Part shown: piece by piece, positions 1 through 13,216 of the stretch
How the letters are laid out: each line of letters starts with the position of its first letter
Numbering within the stretch: position 1 is the stretch's first letter
Origin: Phycomyces nitens
Taxonomy: Eukaryota > Mucoromycota > Mucoromycetes > Mucorales > Phycomycetaceae
NCBI GenBank assembly: GCA_022702545.1
Contig: JAHRBC010000001.1
Location: forward strand, 5,456,001-5,520,000
DNA length: 64,000 nt
Direction of reading: 5' to 3'
Notes under the pieces: model-generated
Databases searched by the model: none
The model's input: only the letters and a program-made list of their open reading frames with translations
Told to the model about the DNA's origin: nothing
Program-made: the position numbers and the translations under genes

Positions 1-55
1 GTGAATTTTCATAAGATATCCCCTTCTCTATTGTATCCAAATTAATTCTACATTA

Positions 56-488
56 GAGGGTTTGGTACATTATCAAAATATCCTCCTACCTAAAAAAGGA
101 AGCCATGGTCTTTGGATTGTTTCAAATTATTTTTCAAAAAAAATGAGATTTTTTGTGAAAAATAGCGATTGTATATTTGAAAATACATCTTCTTGCTGAC
201 TGTTCTGTCAGTTCTGGTGGCTTTTTTTTGGTAAAATAACAGTATAGAGTGTATTTAAGAGATGTATTAACAAGGAATATATAATTATTATTTACAAAAG
301 CCTTTATATACTCTTATAATGTTAAAAACTTGTATCAATTGATATTTTGCTTATAGAACCAAAAAATTGATATTTTGGTAGGCCTAAAAAGGCAAGTTTC
401 ACTTTGTTGTTACACAAATATCCTATTAAGGTAGTGTTTTTTTGCCTAGTCAAACTTGAATGATTTTTTGATTATTTACCAAACCCTC
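56..488. mobile_element. probable MITE with TA target-site duplication
   Basis: The two ends form an inverted repeat. The left end begins GAGGGTTTGGTACATTATC and the reverse complement of the right end begins GAGGGTTTGGTAAATAATC. About 24 of the first 27 bases match. Both ends are flanked by TA (54-55 and 489-490), as expected for Tc1/mariner/pogo-type insertion. The interior of about 430 bp has no coding potential, so it is non-autonomous. Its ends differ from those of the Tc1 element at 26.7 kb, so that element is not an obvious source of transposase. The repeat is seen directly; calling it a MITE is inference because no second copy is visible in this window. Confidence 0.6.
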
Positions 489-664
489 TATTATGGTCTG
501 CACATGGGATCAGCAGTTTTTGAAGGTGTCTAAAAGCGTGCTCGCTAAAAATACTCCCTCAGTAGCAGAAGTTGTGATATCATTCTTAAGAAAATTTGGA
601 TAGTAAATGTCTACTTTTATGATGAACATAAAAACATGTAATAATCTCTGTTTTATTTTTCTAG

Positions 665-1114
665 ACGTCCACCTTGAAACAAAAAATCAAGAAATTGAAT
701 GCAGGAAATCTATTAAAATTTGACGATGAACTTGAGCAAAGTAAAAAGACTTGTACCGATTGAACAAAGAAATTTAAATTGGAAAAATAAAGCAAACGAA
801 GATCAAACAAGATTAAAAGACTTTGGATTAAATGGCGCAGAGAATCTGGATTGGATAAAGAGAGAAAACTTGCATCGAATGGCGCCAAAAGACTAGGATT
901 AAACTATAAAGAAAGACCAACATTGAACGGAGTGGAAGACCGATACTTGACATTACAGAAAAACCGAGCAGTAATATAACCCAAAGTCCAAGATGCTGTC
1001 GCACAAGAAAATGAAGATTGAACGGAATTAGAAGAAGAAGATTGAGCAAGGGAAAGGGCAAGAGCAAACCAAGAATCAATCAATTCTAACCATCTTACAC
1101 TACTCTTGACTTAA
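665..1114 (+). pseudogene. decayed ORF, charged coiled-coil-like
   Basis: One reading frame stays coding-like (Lys/Glu/Arg-rich, plausible helix) for about 149 codons but has five internal stops, three TGA and two TAA. Nearly all could come from CGA or CAA by a single C-to-T change. A good splice acceptor (ATTTTTCTAG) directly precedes the stretch, so it may be the last exon of a dead gene. No family is recognised. A chance open stretch in AT-rich DNA is the main alternative. Confidence 0.25.
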
Positions 1115-2735
1115 CTTTATATTCTCCCAAATATATTATTTTGAAACACCCTGTTTATTTTATACGGTTAAATATTATACGTCTATAAATAATGTATATT
1201 TGAGAGAAATGTTTGAAATAAAATTATTTAATGAGATCATGGTGTATTAACTGCTGTAGGGAAAATGTTTCCAAGCAAGTTTGTTTTATAAGCAAAATAG
1301 TCTTGATAAATTGCTTGTAGTTATCACACCAAATATTAGCACTCATCATATCAGCAAAAAAGATATGTGTATACATAAACTTAACAAAATTATAGTACTT
1401 TTACTTTGTATATTGGTTTCTGCTTATACAGTTTTTATAAGTAAATATAATTAGTCTCAAATGTAAAGATATTCAGGAGAATAATAATACAGTAAAACTA
1501 ATAGCCAAGAATAATTTGAACAGCTCAAACTAGTTAAACACGAGAAAAAAGATGAGAGGATATTGGATCAATTAGAAAAGGACAACCCAAGTAATTTTAA
1601 CAGTTAAAGCGCTGATAAAATACTGCTTTAGAGCTCGAGATCCAAGTGGTTAAAATGATATACTTTGTATTATACAAATTTTCCATAATCTGCCTGCTAG
1701 GTTGAGGCTAATAGAAAACTGACGTTGAATTTTTATCCAGACAAGTGTGGAAGCTTTCAGCAAGCCGTTGAGTCTGTTTGACTGGAAATTGTAGATAACG
1801 ACAGTTAAACAAAATGAGGGATTTAGTGCTAGTTGCGCCTTAAAACAATTGTTGATGAGACCTGACCAGAAGATATATTTTATTTTAGCAGACTCTTGCG
1901 ACTGCAATTGACCTTGAGACGGACTGTGTTGGTTTGTATAAAGAAGGGATCCAGACGGTTAACAGAAAAAGAGAATAAATATCGATCTCCTCTAACAACT
2001 CCTTAGCTCAAATATTGGCAATTGGCAGCTTGTTCTCTTGAGAAAGATAACAATAAAATACAAGTGATGTGTAAGGATGCCGTTTATTGCTTTCATCTTT
2101 CGATGCTTATATAGAGATATTGATAATAAATAAAATAATATAACTAGTAAAACATTACTAAGCTATTACTAATATTTTGGGATAACTTATGCTTCTTTGG
2201 ATAATCGATAATGGATAAGAGGAAAAAATAGAAATAATAAATGTTGTTGGGGTTCACTGTTAGAATCCTTATAATTTTCAATTAATCGCTGTCCCAATCG
2301 TAACAATCATGCTCTTTCCCGAGGTCATGGCTATAAAAACTGGTTTACATAATTGATGAAAAAGATTTAGAAAGATTTTTCTATGTTTGGGCCAGCCGGA
2401 AATGTGAATACTCACACAAAATGTCAGTCATTAAAAACTTTCGAGCCCTCTTTTCATAGCAAAGTCTATACTTTTTGACATATTTGGATTTCATATTTAT
2501 ACAAGAAATTTATATATTATTAAACATGTTTGTTTTTATTAAATGATTTATCGTGTAAATGAATAATATAGAAAATCATTTTTTAAGAGAATGAAAATTA
2601 TAATATTAATAAAGAAAGGATGAGTCATATGCTAATGGATATGGGAAAAAAAAGTAAATAAATATGAAGGTGTAAAATAGGGTAAAAATAAAATAAAATA
2701 AAATAAAATAAGAATAGTATACTACACGGCTGTAT
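1115..2735. other. gene-poor AT-rich region
   Basis: No supportable gene. A stretch near 1650-2010 gives short peptides on both strands with many stops and could be very old coding debris, but it cannot be assigned. A short AAAAT-type repeat (about 2685-2712) lies just beyond the stop codon of the PDR transporter gene. Confidence 0.4.
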
Positions 2736-5700
2736 TTATCGTTTGCCTTGTCTTTTCCAATATACAAAACCGAGGAAGACAAGGGTATTGAATACAAAGT
2801 AAAGAGCGATAATTCCAATATTACGCCATTTATGTACTGCTTCCCAGCCATAGACACTGGAATAGTACTCAACACCAGAGTTATAAGTACAATAACCGCA
2901 TTGTTCGGGTGCCATAGCGTCTGGGTTAGCGATATATCCTTTTCCTCCATTTGAAAAGAAGTTGCCCATGTATTGGCCACAGGTTTGGCCAGGAGGTACT
3001 GAGAACTTTAGGAGATCATCATCATCGCATGTAACTTTGAAGAATTCCAGTTCATTGACAGTAAGACCTTCGATGTAATAATGGAAGGGATCAACCCAAT
3101 AGATCCATTTTCTCCAGAAATTTGGCATGGCTTTCTCAGGTTGCATAAGACCACAGAAAATAATCAGGAAAGACAATGCAAGAGGATTGATGGCTGCCGC
3201 CACAGTCTCGAGTTCACATGCTGCAGCAATAGCAACTCCAAGAGAGATGGCCCAGAAAACAAGGAAGACAAGCATGACGTAAAAGTAACCGCCGGCGTCG
3301 GTTATGTGAGACATACCAGCAGTCCAATAGAAACAAAACGTGAAGATTCCGGCAAACACAAACACATAAGGAACCTCGACCAGTATAACAGAGATACCCC
3401 AGGTGAACCAGCCGTAGTAACGAGATGCATATTCACGACGGAAGAATATACGTTCAGTCATAAACTTTGGCTGGGAAAGAATGATAAGAGTCATGGCCAT
3501 GAGAAAGGTACTGAATAGAGCAAAAAGTTTGTTCTGCAAATCCGAAGAAGATGATCCAAGCTTCCAATAGGTAAAACCGTTGATAAGGGCAGTCATAGTA
3601 ATGTTCAAGAAACGGCCAAAGTTATAATCAGGTGCACGCCAGTAAGACAAGGCCATTCTGTTGTGAACAAGCTTAAACTGGGTCCAGGTTGAGGTAGCAT
3701 AGGTACGAGCAATACGAGTAGGGTTCTTATTGGCATTCTGGTTAATCTGGGAAAGTTCTTCATCAAGTGCTTTGGCTTCCTTTGATTGATCCCAGACCTC
3801 CGACCAGTCGCGAGTAGCCTTTCCAGCAGTACCGGCACCAACAACTTCAAGAATGTACTCGGCAGGGTTGGCTGCAGGATGACATACAGGGCCGCCATTT
3901 GACTGGAAGTAATCGATCATTGTGTGAGCATCAGGACCAATTTCACCATAGTAGGCAGTCTTTCCGCCACGAACAAGCAACAAGAGATGATCAAAATGAC
4001 CAAATAGAATGGCAGAAGGCTGATGGATAGTGCAAAGAACAGGCCAACCTGCATCAGCAAGCTTGCGAATAAAACGAATGATGTTGTAGGAGCTTTGAGC
4101 ATCAAGACCAGAGGTTGGCTCGTCCAAAAACAAGAGCTGAGGCTTTCCGACCAATTCCATACCGATGGTAAGGCGTTTTCGTTCTTCGATCGAAATACCA
4201 GATCCATTTTCAACCATGCCAATCTGAGCATCGGCAATGTCTTCCATCTCGAGTAGCTGAATAATCTTCTCAACGTACTCATTTTTCTCGGAGCTTGGGA
4301 CAGATTCAGCTTGACGGAGATGGGCAGAGAAACGAAGAGCCTCGCGGACAGTAACGGAAGGCTGATGGATATCCATCTGCTCACAATAGCCAGTAATACG
4401 TTCAAAGTCGTTCATGAGAGGCTCACCGTTGAGAAGAATGGTGCCATCTATGGTACCAGTAGTCTTGCGGCGAGCAAGAACATCCAAAAGAGTGGTTTTG
4501 CCTGCACCAGAGGATCCCATAAGAGCAGTAAGGTGACCAGGCTTGACAATACCGTTAATACCATTGAGAAGTTGAAGACTTCCACCCTTGATAGGGACAG
4601 TATACTTGATATCTTGCCATGAGAAGGTAGTGCCGGTTGAGGTGCTTTCCATCTCGTCAGAAATCTTTGCGAGGCGCTTGAGACGTTCATTTTCTTCCTC
4701 ATCAGTACGGGGTTTAGGAGCCTTGCCAGGAATGTAGTACTTTGTGGTGTTTCCGTTGCCCTCTGAGCCAATGTACTCCATGCAAATGGCACACAACAAG
4801 GTAAATAACAAAAAGTAGCCAACGACGACAAGGAAATCTGGCGCCCAGGCTTCCCAGGGACGATAAGTCAGCTCGTCAATAAGATAGGCTTCACCTCTGA
4901 CAAAGTTCTCTCCAGGAACACCACCAGTCATGATGCACACTTTATAATCCCAGTTGTCATAGCCGGGACCATATGGAACAGCATTTCCGGGGCCTTCACA
5001 AGAGTACTCTTGGCCGTTCATTTCATTGATTAAAAGGGCCTTGTAGCCATAAGCAAGAGGATTAGCCCAGTAGAACCAGTAAAGCCAGGGATACATTTTT
5101 GGGTACGGGATAGCTATTTAAAAAAGTGTTAGATAGAGTATAGCTTGGACCTTTTTGTACTTACTGTAGCCAACATAGCTCAAGGCAGTGACGAGCACAG
5201 TTCCGGAAACTTGAGTAGCAACGAAGAAACTGCTGGTTATAGCACCAAAGAGACGGAAAAAGCCATTCATAGTCATGTTGACAAAGAACAAGACCACCAA
5301 GAACGTAAAGAATTTTCCGGCAGTCAAGTTGAGACCAATCATAAAGTAATAACAGACACTAAAGAGTAAAACTAGATAAAAAAAAAAGCGAATTAATAAC
5401 TTGTAAGAATACTAAAGTGTATATGTGCATACCTTGAACAAATGCGTAGGGAACATCCATGATTACTTGGGCAATGTAGTATGCAGAAGGGCGATAAAGG
5501 GCATATTGCTTGTGCTTTTCCAGGACAGGGCGACCCATCAAGAAACGGAAGAGTTCAGTTTGAGAAATGAATGAATTGAATACAACGGAAAAGAAGAGGG
5601 CGCCACCGCGTGAAAATGCACCGGTACCAGTCAGTGGGAGGTTAAAGAAGCAAGAGGCGGTGATAAGAGATTGAACAAAAATAGTGCCATAGCGAGAATA

Positions 5701-7375
5701 GATAGCCTCCTTGTCTTTGATGAGAAGGTGGAATTGACGGATCAAGAGGGCAATGACTTGCTGGTAGAAAGAGGCAATAAAGGGACTCTTGGAAGAAGCA
5801 CGTTTCTGGTGCTCCTCGTTCATAGCCTGCTTGAACGTATCAACCTTGCTGTCAAAGTTGAGCGAGTCCTCATAGTCTTGTAGCTCAGCCATCATGGATC
5901 GGTAAACAGAGGATTCCAGGTAACGCTTTTGGAATTCGTGGGCAAACTGTGGGACAGAGTTTTCGTACCCAGGTTGGAATTCTCTCTCCAAAGGGTTGCA
6001 GATACCAGTCAAGAAATCAGGGGTTGATTTACGTGGAGGACAGAAGAATCCCATCTCTTCAAAGTATGGCTTGGCTTGGTCTACAGGGCCAAAGTATAGA
6101 CAGTAGCCATTGTCGAGAAGGATAATCTTGTCAAAAAGATTAAAGATGCTGTTGGAAGCCTGATAGAGAGTTGCGACGGTTGTCTTGTGGAGAACATCTG
6201 TCATGATACGAAGGGAGCGCACGAAATCCAGGGCAGAGGCGGCATCAAGACCACGAGTAGAGCAATCCCAGCAATTGATGGTGCTAGATGTTGTCATTTG
6301 CTCGGCAATAGAGAGACGCTTGCGCTCACCACCAGAGAGGCCACGGACAAAGGCATTGCCGACCATGGTGTTCATCTGTTTGGTCAAACCAAGCATGTTT
6401 CCGAGCATGTAGAGAACACGGTTTACAAAGTCTTTTCTGGATTCATCGGGAAGTCGGGCACCTGGGGTCTTTGTGCGTAATGCGAACTGAAGGGTCTGCT
6501 TTGCGGTCAGAGTAGGATAATGTTGATCTTCTTCTTCGTTGTAGCAAACTTGGCCACGGTATTTGTCAGCAAAGGTCTCGTGATCAATTCCGCCATAAGA
6601 GACATCTCCCTCAACGCTTGTGTACGATCCGCGTAAGTTTGAGATGATTTTGAGAAGAGTTGTGCAACCAGCGCCAGGGCGACCTAGCACAAGCAACATT
6701 TCACCGTCTTTGCAGAATCCAGTGATATTGCGGAGAATGGTCTTTTCTGGTACCTTTCTTTTCAGCAGAAACTTAAACGCACTGAATGCAGAGAGCGGAA
6801 AAGTTGCCACAGTTTCAATTGTATTGGCTTCTGCAGCAACACCCTAAGCAAGACAATAGGGAATTCAAAAAAGAAATTGAACTTGTATCAGTAAAATATT
6901 CAAAAAAAAATATTTAAAATAAAATTGGTCTCTTTTGTACCTTTACAACCAAATCTTTCCAAACAACCCCAAGATGTTTCTTTGCATGGCCAGCCTTGTC
7001 TGATTCAGAAGAGACATTGCGTAGGAATTCGTCTAGTTTGAATTCTTCTGATGCAGTCGCGCCTTCTTCGAGTTTCCCGGCAGTAGTTGATTTGCGACTG
7101 ATTGTGGTTAATTCACGCTTGAGTTCTTCGTATTGGCCAATTGCATCTGTCGGTGATTGTGATTAATAATGCATTTCTTGATCTGGCGGTGCTAAACCAT
7201 CAAGACTCAAATTACCTTGGATATTGACAGCATTGACTTCTGTTTCGCCATAAGTTCCTTGGTTACCAGCAGCGCCTTCAATTATGGTGTCTGCCGATTC
7301 TGTGTGAGAATGTTGATATATATTGTGGCTCTTGTCGTGGGACGACTCTGGATCAAGATGAGCTTTTTCCGCCAT
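2736..7375 (-). CDS. PDR-type (ABCG) full-size ABC transporter
   Basis: Pleiotropic drug resistance efflux pump, expected in the plasma membrane, using ATP to export lipophilic compounds. Five exons: 7375-7216, 7146-6951 region ending at 6941, 6843-5433, 5371-5165 and 5113-2736, giving about 1453 aa, normal for the family. The order is NBD1-TMD1-NBD2-TMD2. NBD1 (about residue 175 on) has the degenerate fungal Walker A GRPGAGCTTLLK, with Cys for the usual Lys, signature LSGGERKR and STRGLDAA. NBD2 (about residue 862 on) has canonical GSSGAGKTT and LFLDEPTSGLD but the divergent signature ISIEERKRLTIG. This asymmetry is typical of Pdr5/Cdr1 proteins. The first intron removes an in-frame TAA. The substrate cannot be told from sequence. 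Confidence 0.95.
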
Positions 7376-10300
7376 CTCTTTTGTATATTTAGATGAAAGG
7401 CAAAAAAGAAAAGAAAAAAAGAGTTCAAATGTACAGGTAAAGAGATAAAGAAAAGAAGATAATTTGTAGAAATGCGACAATGAATTGGGCTTTATATACC
7501 TGTAAAATCAGAATCTGTTCCGATCTTTGTACCATGACCATTAACTTCAATGTGGATCAGTCAATGCCGTCAGAGAGAGTGCCAGGTATTTTTTATTTTA
7601 TTTTTAGTGGCCGAGCAGAATATACCATAAATAACTATCGATTGAGTGTTTAAAGGCAGGTAATATCCAGAAAACTGTCAAACTGTTCCTACCAAAAGTA
7701 ATCGACACATTGATTAGTAATTGGGGAGGTTGAACTGAATCTGTATTTAGAAATCCGTACTATCTGTAGCCCTGTCAATCCTATTTCGAAATTGTCTCAG
7801 CGTCCTCAAAAATCCGTGACACCGACTTTATTCCCCGCAGAATTCAAAAGTTTATTCATAAAAAAAAGACTCCTGGCGTTTCAATTGATAGTACCTTTAC
7901 ATTTACGGCATTGTGTTCATTTACAATTGACGTGTACACTGTCACCAAGAACTATACCAATTATTGCACTGATGACGAGTCTTTAAAGTGCATGGTTCCA
8001 ACAAATGCAATAAGGACCCTTTTTTTTGTATAAATTGTTTATTCTCAGACAAAATGGTAATCATACAGATCAAACTATATGATTATCAGTGAAACTGCTA
8101 GTAACAAGATGTTTACAGGTGCGCTGTTCATGGGCATTTATTATTGGCAGCCGTACTGCAGCATTTGGAACATATAAATTATATATCGAAATAAAAAGGC
8201 AACATGGACTATTTTGTCCTAGTTTAATGAAAAAAAAATCGATTTAATATTCAACATTTGTGACCCATTCAGCGCCGTGCTAAAAACAACTGAAGAATAT
8301 ACACTCATCTTCTTATATTGTTGAGATATTACGTGTAGCTTGCCATAACAAATACAAAAAGCAATTGAGAATAAAAAAACAGCTTGTACAACCCTTTTTG
8401 TTTACTGCGGGAAGCTGGCGAGTAATTGAAGTAATAATAAGGGGTTGATATTCATAATAGATGTAAAGGCTGCAGACATACGAATTAACACTCACTACAA
8501 GTCATTGAGATACTAGATCGCATAACTTATATGGCTGTAGAACATGGATCCAATTGTCAGCAAAGTAGACGACTAGAGCAAACCAGTAAAAACTATCAGT
8601 AGCATAGTCAATGGCCGAGCCAGACTTTTAGAAATATACTACAGTTATGTAACACACAGATGAATTGTTTGACTGGTGGCAAAAAAAAAGATATTCGTTC
8701 TTGAATATAGGACAGAAGGGTTCTCTCAAGGAAAGAGGTCTATGATACTTTCCCAGAGGAGGGGAAGCAAAGTTCGTATAGACAATAAATCGATATACCT
8801 CAATTGGTTTTATTAACACTTGTACAATATATACGTAAATAATCTAATAAGAATAAGTATAATATGAAATACATATTCATTGGTCTGATCCATCAAAATT
8901 GCTGTATTTTAGCATTTGAGACTTTTCTGGACATCTCAAAGGATAACCATATCCAATGCCCGCCTGTTTTTTTATTTTTGCCAGCATATCTGTCTTGTTT
9001 GTTCTGTCTAAATCATGTAATATCGAGTTCTCCAAAATTACTCACACTTTCTATTACAATTGGCTTTACAAAACAATGTACCTATATATCTGAGAGTGTG
9101 CTATTAACCAGAAATCCAGTACAAAAGGTCGATCAGATAAAACCAAAGAATAGCCTGGCTTACTAATAACCATCCCGGAATTCACAACATTCTGTGATCC
9201 CAATATTATTAATAACTATAGTTCATAAAGTTATAATATATACATATATACATAGAAACACCAATTTCTATATATATATACATATCCATGTTTATACATT
9301 TGTGAACACTGTATTGTCACAGGCAAATGCTTTCTTGTTTTCAATATCCTACTCGTATATATCATATAGCACATTCATATCCGTACCAACTCTAAACCTT
9401 TTTTTTTTTACTTATTCCAGAGACGCATGGCATGATTTCTAATAATCGGAATATCGATTTGGTCTCTATCCGAGTGAAGATCTTTCTAAGCATTCATTGT
9501 TTAATTATATCGACATAAACAAGCTTTATGTCTTATTTTTACTGCTAACAAAACGTATTAGGGATTTGAAGATCAAAATATTATGGCCGTTTCACCCAAT
9601 ACGCCTTCTGTTTGTGTTTGTAACGATATTCTTTATCCTTGGAGAACCAAAACATGGATCAGTAAGATTATTAATCTTCTTGGACTAAAAATATGGCATT
9701 TGTTTGTGTTTCCAGTGATTTGGAACTTTATTTTCCAATTCTGTTACACGTAACTCTTTTTGCATATCAATGCTTACCAAGCAAAAGGCCAAAGTTCCTT
9801 TATCATAGTAACAGTACTATGTTCTGAATATGGCCAATCTATATATCAGACATTGACTAATAAAAAAAGGTGGACTATCAAAAATAGCAAGCCCTCTTCT
9901 GATGCACTGAATAGATTTTGGAACTAGAAGCACTATATAACAGCCATAGCCTTACTTTAGATCAATACAATATATGTTGATGTCAATAACAAGCCATCAT
10001 GAGCACAGTATAGACATCTTTTAAGCAATTCGTTAGATACCACTATAGAGTTTGATTACTAATGAATATTTGACTTTATGTCTCCAATATTTTGATTAAA
10101 TTTTGTACATTTATTAAGCTTTTATTGAACATATACTAAACAGATCAAGACATTCATGGGAATGACGTTGTTAAATTACTTGTGTATCTCACGCTTATAA
10201 ATCAACCTTTTGGTTCACATTCAGCCGTTGTTCACCATCAATAGATTATATTGCGCAAAAAAGCTTGATCGACATTTTACAAATTGCCATATACGCATGC

Positions 10301-10825
10301 TATTGTCTGGAGAGTTTAATAATAAACTAGTCTAGACTGAATAGTGGGATAAATGGCCTTTTTTTAAAAAAGTTAATTTCATTATTATTAAAATTAAAAA
10401 GAATATATCTTGCAAGACTATCCTGAACAATTTAATATAGTTCATCTAAAGCATAGAATATAACAAAAGTACTTGTTCTTCTAGACCTTTAAGTCCACCA
10501 TCTTATTATTAATAATATGTTTAAAATCATAAATGTCTTGCTGCATCATTTAGAATAAATTATATTCTCTTGGTATTCAAATCACGGTCACTGTGCGCAT
10601 AGTTATTTCTTATTCAACAAGCGTGTTTTAATCCAGTTCTTTGCGTTTGAATATCATTCAACTATCCAAATCTCAGCATTCATCTGTAATTCACAGCAAA
10701 AAGTAAAAAAAAAAGACAGACAGAAGAAGAAGAAGAAGTATTCAACAGCTACCAATTCTATACATAACAAGAACCTCAAGAGATTAAGTGAGATAAATAC
10801 AAAAACCAATATCCGATTTACAATC
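7376..10825. other. long intergenic region, no gene seen
   Basis: Both strands carry only short, hydrophobic or low-complexity ORFs with no coding character. A GAA repeat (about 10725-10739) sits some 90 bp upstream of the chromodomain gene, and TA-rich tracts occur near 9235-9290. No RNA gene was recognised. Confidence 0.5.
7491..7498 (-). promoter_or_regulatory. TATA-like box of the PDR transporter
   Basis: TATATAAA on the minus strand, about 116-123 bp upstream of the start at 7375. Seen as a motif only. Confidence 0.4.
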
Positions 10826-12787
10826 ATGCAAACAATGATTGCATTCGAAAAGGAGCCTGTCATTCAGATTGCAATTGAAAATTCATTGACTGAAAGTTTG
10901 AATGATCAAAAGGAGCTTCATCAAGGAGAATTCTCATGTGTTTTTGACAATCCAACACAATCCCACCCACAATCACCAGCCATGTCAAACAGTACCAAAA
11001 GTACACTTGGTGTAAACGATGCTGATATATTTATGCCAAAGGTATCTAGCAATATATCATCTGTGACTTGGATCATATGAAATAAGGTCTCTCAAGACTC
11101 TGGATCAAATGGGGGTCAAAGAGGGGGGGATCACATCAAAAGAACTGTATTAAACAATCTTTCTCTAAAGGCAAATGAAGTACCCTCAGGTACTGAAGAG
11201 ATGACCATAATAAAGGATACCCAACAGTTTTCATCAGTAGAGTCTGGGTCATCTACAAAAGTTGAGAAAGAAGAGAATGTTGAATTACTAAATGAAACCA
11301 AAGATACTCGAGAGAACCAAGACATTTTTGACGAAATCAATAGCAATATACCAGAAATTATCGGTCCAAGCTCAAAAGATGAAATACACAAAGATACTGG
11401 TGTGACAGAACAGGTTCCAGCCCAACCACACAAGCTTGTCATAAGAAAACCTACAAAGATGACCAGCACAGAGGATCTATTGAGGATAGTGTCCCATTTC
11501 AATGGGTATGAGTCTGATTCTGGTAGGCTATTCAAACCAAAACAACAAATGCTCAGAAACAGTTATTGACATATGTATTGTTATTTAGACTCTTCTGAGA
11601 ACAACTTTCCCATAAAGAGTCTAGGGGATATCTTGGCCGAAGATAGCTTCTACATGCACATGAGGACTGATGATATTACTGAGACCCAAGGAACAGCTTA
11701 CCCAAATCAATTGTTCTTTACTAGCCACAACGATATCAATCACGGATCTGGGCCCAACACCCCAAAGAAAGCCAAAAATCCAAAGAGTTTGCCCAAAGTC
11801 AACAAAACCGATAAGATTGAAAACAAGAGAAAGAACATGGATAAGAGTCAACCTAAAAAAAAGGCCAAGGTCACCGAGAACCCAAAGCAAACCCCAAAGC
11901 AAATGCCAGAGACAAAGCCAGAATTAGAGTCAGAGGATGTACTGTATGAGGTAGAAAAGATCATAAACCATGTAGTCTACAGGGTAAGTTCGACTCTTAA
12001 TTGGTAATCAGACTGTTTTCTAAATTACTGATTCTCTGTTGTATCAAAAGGGAAAGGTCGTAAGATATGAAATAAAATGGCTGGGATATCCTGACAGTGG
12101 AAACACTCAAGAACCTGCTGAAGTTATCCATGGGTAACAGATATTACATGATTCCTTATGGCTATATTTGCATACAGACTTAGCATTCTACTTTTTTTTT
12201 TTTTTGGTTTTCAGTGATTGTCCTCAGATCTGTATTGAGTACTGGTCTACTCGCCACCCTAAACCCGAAAACATCCCAATACAAAAGTCCAAAAAGAACA
12301 AGCACAAGACGACAAGTTCTTCCGAACTAAAAACAAAAGCCAATCCTATAAAGCCTTCAAAATACGCAATCTCTGCTACTAAAAAAGGAATAGCCGACAG
12401 TGATATCTATAAAGTCTATCGTAAGCTAGGATACACACTGGCATATACTGGAAAAAACGCTCGTAGAGAATGGAATTGGAAAGAACTGGATAGTATATAC
12501 ACAGTCAGGCCAATTGCGAACAAGGACCAGATGCTGGCCATGGTGAATTGGTAAGAATCATTGGAACCTTTTCCCCATTGTGTGCGTCTATGTATAGACA
12601 CAGACGCACATATATGTCTTTAATAATGGCAAGTCAAAAGATTGAGGCAGGTCTGACATTGGAAATTATGATTTATAGGAAAACTGGAGACAGGACTGCG
12701 CATTTAGTGGAGGAACTTCATGAGCATGCCCCTTCAGAGGTAAGGGAGTACCTAAAAGGCCTCGAGGATTGCCATGGACATGCTTGA
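10826..12787 (+). CDS. HP1-like chromodomain / chromoshadow protein
   Basis: Predicted heterochromatin protein that reads methylated histone H3 tails. Six exons (10826-11041, 11171-11522, 11589-11983, 12051-12133, 12215-12550, 12679-12787) give about 496 aa. The first 300 residues are acidic or Lys/Pro-rich and unrecognised. The chromodomain (about 307-365) opens with YEVEKI and continues KWLGYP, so the three aromatic cage residues (Y, W, Y) are present. The usually conserved Trp of the NTWEP motif is Gln (NTQEP). The C-terminal part (about 430-490), with WNWKELDSIYTV and HAPSEVREYLKGLE, matches a chromoshadow dimerisation domain. It is longer than typical HP1 or Swi6 because of the N-terminal extension. 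Confidence 0.85.
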
Positions 12788-13216
12788 ATCTAAACACACT
12801 TCTTTAACCAACATTCCCTGTAGTTGATCAAGTTTTATGAAAAGTCTGTTCTTTTTCTCAGGTCTGAGTTGTAATAAAAGAGGTCAAACTGATGGTGTTC
12901 AGTAGTAACCGCGGCGTTTACTATAATTGTGAATGCAGCCCCTCTTTTATATCCTCTCCTTTCTCCTTTCTCTTTCTTTCTTTTGTTATACTAGGTGTCC
13001 TTGGTCTTTTGTTCTTTTTGATTTCTCTCTTTCTCTTTCTTTATTCTGTTTTGACAAAACCAAATCTCATTCGACATTCCAAACTCGACCATTCCAACAA
13101 ACCAAAGCACAAATACATTTATAAATATACAACTCTATTCCCAGCTCTTTGTCTCGAACCTTACCTTTCATACCAGCCGCCTAAATCATAATTAATCCTC
13201 ATACTTCAACAAGACG

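Noticed and set aside
1650..1907. 85-codon minus-strand ORF
   Set aside because: No homology or codon bias; the surrounding DNA is stop-rich in all frames.
7147..7215. In-frame TAA early in the PDR transporter, apparent pseudogene
   Set aside because: A 69-nt GT-AG intron removes the stop and restores a good frame, so the gene looks intact.
8864..9166. 100-codon plus-strand ORF in the long gap
   Set aside because: Hydrophobic, Cys/Ile-rich translation typical of AT-rich non-coding DNA, with no splice or promoter context.
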